NCBI RefSeq assembly: GCF_002949735.1
Contig: NZ_CP026681.1
Span: 4,478,501-4,542,500, forward strand
Origin: Nostoc sp. 'Peltigera membranacea cyanobiont' N6
GTDB taxonomy: Bacteria > Cyanobacteriota > Cyanobacteriia > Cyanobacteriales > Nostocaceae
Direction: 5' to 3'
DNA: 64,000 bases
In this document: piece after piece, positions 60,826-64,000 of the stretch
Numbering within the stretch: the first letter of the stretch is position 1
How the letters are laid out: each line of letters starts with the position of its first letter
Made by a program: the position numbers and the translations under genes
Notes under the pieces: model-generated
Databases searched by the model: none
What the model was told of the DNA's origin: nothing
What the model saw: only the letters and a program-made list of their open reading frames with translations

Positions 60826-61487
60826 GCACCCTGAACTCTTGGACTTAATTATACATTACAATGTCAATCTTTCTATATTAAAAAAGCTATTGCGATGATT
60901 GCGAATATCCTCTATATTTTCTCCAGGGTTAGCATTAGACTTAACTATAGACAATAAAAAACGAGAACCTACTATAGGACTAGTATTTGATTTATGAAAA
61001 GATACGTAGGGTGTGTTAGCGACAGCGTAACGCACCATTATCAAGGGTTTGGTGCGTTACGAACTGCGTTCTAACACACCCTACAATACCTAATTTTGTT
61101 CAAAAATCAAATATGATTCCTATATTCGTAATTCATTTGGTATTACATAAGTTGGTATATCAAAAATCCATCCTGTTCCTGCCCATGCAGTATTTTCTGA
61201 CCTTTCCAAGATTACCTTTGTGTATCCGCCATCCAAATGAAAAATTATTCTTACAGTTTCTCTGGCTAACAAAAATCTTTCATTCATTAAAATAATTATG
61301 TAAATATATTTTTAAAAGGGCGGGCAAGATGCCCACCCCACAATAATTACAAACTTTATACCTGTTAACAAATGCCCAGATTCCTTAGCATCTGCCGCAT
61401 TATAACCCATCGCATTTTTAGTACAGCGTCCTTAAAGCTAACGATCGACAAGTATTTTTACTTTTTATCCCTTGAATAATCGGATTT
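60826..61487. other. Gap with inverted repeats
   Basis: A long imperfect palindrome lies at 61005-61085 (GTAGGGTGTGTTAGCGACAG and its inverted partner CTGCGTTCTAACACACCCTAC). A GGGCGGGCAAGATGCCCACCC hairpin lies at 61318-61338. Both are common intergenic elements. The short frame 61113-61295 has no family resemblance. Confidence 0.6.
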
Positions 61488-62168
61488 TCATGAAACACTA
61501 GGATCTTCAGCAGTTTTGATCTCTTTCAATAGTCGTTCGACTTGGTTAACTTTTTCGGCTCTATTCTGTGCTTTGAAGATATTTAAAGCTTTTTCTAGAG
61601 AAGATAGTGCCTCGTCTTTTTTATTTGTTTGCCACAATACCAGCGCAAAATTAGTCAGGGCTTCGCCATAATTAGGATTGATTCCTAGAGCTTTTTTATA
61701 TTCAGTCATGGCATCTTCCCAGCGACTTTGGCTAGCGTAAACCATACCGATCGCATTGTAAGCTAGAGCATATTTTGACTGGAGGCGAATGGCTTCTTGA
61801 TAAGAGCTAATTGCTTCATCTGGTTTCTTTTGCCGAAAAAGCACATTTCCCAGTTGAAAGTGTCCAAAGGCATCATCTGGGAATTTTTTAATGAATTTGC
61901 GTAAATTTTCTTCTGCACCTGTTAAGTCTCCCTGATTAAATAAAGCATTGGCTTGTTGCAGCAGTTGCGATCGCTCTGCCGATCCTGTGTCTGAAGACTG
62001 TGCTAGTTTTTGTGGTTGTCTCTGTACATCCGGTTCAGGCGAATGCAGATAAACTTTTCCAGAAACTGCTAAGGCTGAGTGTGATAAACCAATTACAGTT
62101 ATCGCACTCAGCGTTATGCCGCTAAATGATTGAACAAATGCTGATTTCAGTTTGCGCTTTACCTTCAT
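61488..62168 (-). CDS. TPR repeat protein, probably exported
   Basis: 226 residues from ATG 62168 (MKVKRKLKSAFVQSF). An N-terminal signal-like segment (GITLSAITVIGLSHSALA) is followed by four tetratricopeptide repeats, seen as AFGHFQLGNVLFRQKKPDEAISSY, ALAYNAIGMVYASQ and NYGEALTNFALVLWQ. It is probably a periplasmic scaffold for protein contacts. Downstream of acs on the same strand with about 105 bases between. Confidence 0.85.
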   Translation of the reverse strand: MKVKRKLKSAFVQSFSGITLSAITVIGLSHSALAVSGKVYLHSPEPDVQRQPQKLAQSSDTGSAERSQLLQQANALFNQGDLTGAEENLRKFIKKFPDDAFGHFQLGNVLFRQKKPDEAISSYQEAIRLQSKYALAYNAIGMVYASQSRWEDAMTEYKKALGINPNYGEALTNFALVLWQTNKKDEALSSLEKALNIFKAQNRAEKVNQVERLLKEIKTAEDPSVS

Positions 62169-62272
62169 CGCCCTGAATGCCTCAATAATGTTCTTATCTC
62201 CATAATAAAATGTGAGTGCGTTAGTAGGGGAACACAACATCTGTGCTACCCTACAAGGTCATTTCAAATTAT

Positions 62273-64000
62273 TTACGTACCTTCTCGCAATTTATCCAAT
62301 ACGCTTCTATCTTCTAATGTCGAAGTATCACCAGATACCTCTTCTCCAGCAGCGAGATTCCGCAATAAGCGCCGCATAATCTTACCCGAACGCGTTTTGG
62401 GCAAAGCATCTGTAAAGCGAATTTCTCCCGGACGAGCGATCGCACCAATTTCTTTGACGACGTGCTGCTTGAGTTCTTTACTCAGTTCCTCACTTCCCTG
62501 ATAAGTGCCTTCTAAAGTCACAAAAGCAACTACTTCTTCACCTTTAAGTTCATCGGGTTTACCCACTACCGCCGCTTCTGCAACGGCTGGATGAGAAACT
62601 AAGGCTGATTCTACCTCCATTGTACCAAGGCGATGTCCTGATACATTCAGTACGTCATCCACACGACCCATTACCCAGAAGTAGCCGTCTTCATCACGTC
62701 TAGCACCATCACCAGCAAAGTAAGTATATTTACCATCTTGAGGTGGAATATGTTCCCAATAAGTGCGGCGGAAGCGTTCTGGATCGCCGTAGACTGTCCG
62801 CATCATTCCCGGCCAAGGATGACGCACCGCCAGATAACCGCCTTCGTTATTGGGTACGGTGTTTCCTTCCAAATCTACGACATCTGCAATAATTCCTGGG
62901 AAGGGAAGAGTCGCGGAACCTGGTTTAGTGGGGATTGCTCCTGGTAGCGGTGTAATCATGATACCGCCTGTTTCCGTTTGCCACCAAGTATCAACAATTG
63001 GACAGCGATCGCCACCAATTATTTTCTGATACCACATCCAAGCTTCGGGGTTAATGGGTTCGCCAACGGTTCCTAGCAAACGCAACGAAGACAGGTTTCG
63101 CGCATTGGGATGTTGTTCGCCCATCTTAATAAATGCCCGAATTGCCGTAGGTGCAGTATAAAAAATATTAACACCGTATTTTTCAATTACATCCCAGAAA
63201 CAGCCAGGATTAGACGCACGGGGCGCACCTTCATACATCAACGTGGTTGCACCGTTGGAAAGGGGGCCATATACTATATAGCTATGTCCCGTAATCCAAC
63301 CTACATCTGCGGTACACCAATATACATCTGTGTCTTGCAGGTCGAATATCCACTTGGTGGTGATATGGGTATACAAATTATAACCAGCAGTTGTATGCAC
63401 TACGCCCTTCGGTTTGCCGGTGCTACCAGAAGTGTAGAGGACAAATAGCATATCTTCGCTGTCCATCGGTTCGGCGGGACAATCGGCTGATACACCTTTT
63501 TGTAAATCATGCCACCAACGATCGCGTCCGCCCAACTGCATATAAGTTTCTTGTCCGGTGCGCTTGACAACTAGGACATTTTTGACGCTGGGAACAGCAC
63601 CATCAGCTAAGGCTTTATCTACCTGTTCTTTGAGAGGAACGATCGCATCTTTGCGCCAACCACCATCAGCCGTGACTACTAATTTAGCTTGAGCGTCAAT
63701 TAAGCGATCGCGTAAAGCTTCGGCACTAAAACCACCAAATACCACGCTGTGGGGTGCGCCAATTCGGGCACAGGCTAACATTGCGATCGCAGCTTCGGGA
63801 ATCATTGGCATATAAATACCAACGCGATCGCCTTTTTGGACACCCAGTTGCTTCAACACATTGGCAAATTGACAAACTTCTCGATGCAGTTGGGCATAAG
63901 TGAGGGTACGAGAATCACCTGGTTCTCCTTCCCAAATCAATGCTGCTTTATTTTTGCGCCAAGTCGTGAGATGTCTGTCAAGGCAATTGTAAGAAATATT
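62273..64000 (-). CDS. acs: Acetyl-coenzyme A synthetase (5' end outside window)
   Basis: ATP-dependent acetate activation to acetyl-CoA. 575 codons are visible; the frame stays open to the window edge (NISYNCLDRHLTTWRKNKAA at the start), so about 80 N-terminal residues are missing. Adenylation motifs: YTSGSTGKPKGVVHT, WWQTETGG, and the hinge with YFAGDGARRDEDGYFWVMGR. The C-terminal KTRSGKIMRRLL contains the catalytic lysine that is acetylated for control in other bacteria. Full length fits the usual 650-660 residues. Confidence 0.97.
   Translation of the reverse strand, partial: NISYNCLDRHLTTWRKNKAALIWEGEPGDSRTLTYAQLHREVCQFANVLKQLGVQKGDRVGIYMPMIPEAAIAMLACARIGAPHSVVFGGFSAEALRDRLIDAQAKLVVTADGGWRKDAIVPLKEQVDKALADGAVPSVKNVLVVKRTGQETYMQLGGRDRWWHDLQKGVSADCPAEPMDSEDMLFVLYTSGSTGKPKGVVHTTAGYNLYTHITTKWIFDLQDTDVYWCTADVGWITGHSYIVYGPLSNGATTLMYEGAPRASNPGCFWDVIEKYGVNIFYTAPTAIRAFIKMGEQHPNARNLSSLRLLGTVGEPINPEAWMWYQKIIGGDRCPIVDTWWQTETGGIMITPLPGAIPTKPGSATLPFPGIIADVVDLEGNTVPNNEGGYLAVRHPWPGMMRTVYGDPERFRRTYWEHIPPQDGKYTYFAGDGARRDEDGYFWVMGRVDDVLNVSGHRLGTMEVESALVSHPAVAEAAVVGKPDELKGEEVVAFVTLEGTYQGSEELSKELKQHVVKEIGAIARPGEIRFTDALPKTRSGKIMRRLLRNLAAGEEVSGDTSTLEDRSVLDKLREGT

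Overview
The window reads as chromosomal DNA of a filamentous, probably heterocyst-forming cyanobacterium (Nostocales). The octamer GCGATCGC (HIP1) is scattered throughout. Intergenic tandem and palindromic repeats are abundant. Several genes belong to cyanobacterial families: DUF6464, DUF2555, GUN4, Ycf35/DUF1257, Ycf46-type AAA, and pilin-like G/H. No rRNA, tRNA, CRISPR array or complete insertion sequence was recognised.

Layout. 1-10 kb is housekeeping: DUF6464, fmt, an exported hypothetical protein, minC-minD-minE, a DUF1537 four-carbon acid sugar kinase, a membrane coiled-coil protein and a long glutathione S-transferase. 10.4-35 kb is one large accessory locus. Its left arm, on the minus strand, carries the STM4011, STM4012, STM4013 and STM4014 families (two radical SAM enzymes, a sulfatase-fold hydrolase and an ATP-grasp protein) interleaved with five paralogous STM4015-like leucine-rich-repeat proteins and one WD40 protein. 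A second ATP-grasp gene converges on it. Its right arm, on the plus strand, carries DUF2997, a membrane-anchored GrpE-like protein, an Hsp70, then five more proteins: three WD40, one HEAT-only and one GUN4. It is closed by minus-strand genes for a Ycf46-type AAA ATPase and DUF1257. 35-45 kb holds an esterase with an apparent CTG start, DUF2555, coaBC, a RemA-like protein next to a spore-photoproduct-lyase-like radical SAM protein, a site-2 protease, a pilin-like lipoprotein, a GHL10 glycosylhydrolase and an exported hypothetical. 45-57 kb mixes intact metabolic genes (arginase family, FAD monooxygenase, nitroreductase, MFS, RelE-type toxin-antitoxin, SDR, methyltransferase, GST, acyltransferase) with at least four gene remnants. 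57-64 kb has a large exported lamin-tail protein, a MoaD/ThiS-like protein, a TPR protein and acs, which runs off the right edge.

Main discovery. Eleven proteins in 12.6-32.8 kb begin with the same roughly 100-residue module. It has a peptide with two VLGG motifs, then two HEAT-like repeats, usually ending in an NPW-like boundary. The module is joined to four kinds of C-terminal region: LRR, WD40, GUN4 or HEAT only. They sit among two radical SAM enzymes, two ATP-grasp enzymes, a hydrolase and an Hsp70/GrpE-like/AAA set. A common N-terminal peptide on variable bodies beside modifying enzymes suggests a modular sensor or adaptor system whose shared module is recognised, and perhaps chemically modified, by the enzymes. 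That function is inference; the module sharing and gene order are read directly from the sequence.

Another theme is repeat traffic. Three unrelated 21-bp tandem arrays lie in intergenic DNA, two of them beside a shared flank element. There is a 42-bp array (2 x 21), a 20-bp palindrome in three copies, and repeat-like DNA that has become coding sequence inside fmt, the STM4012 gene and the STM4014 gene.
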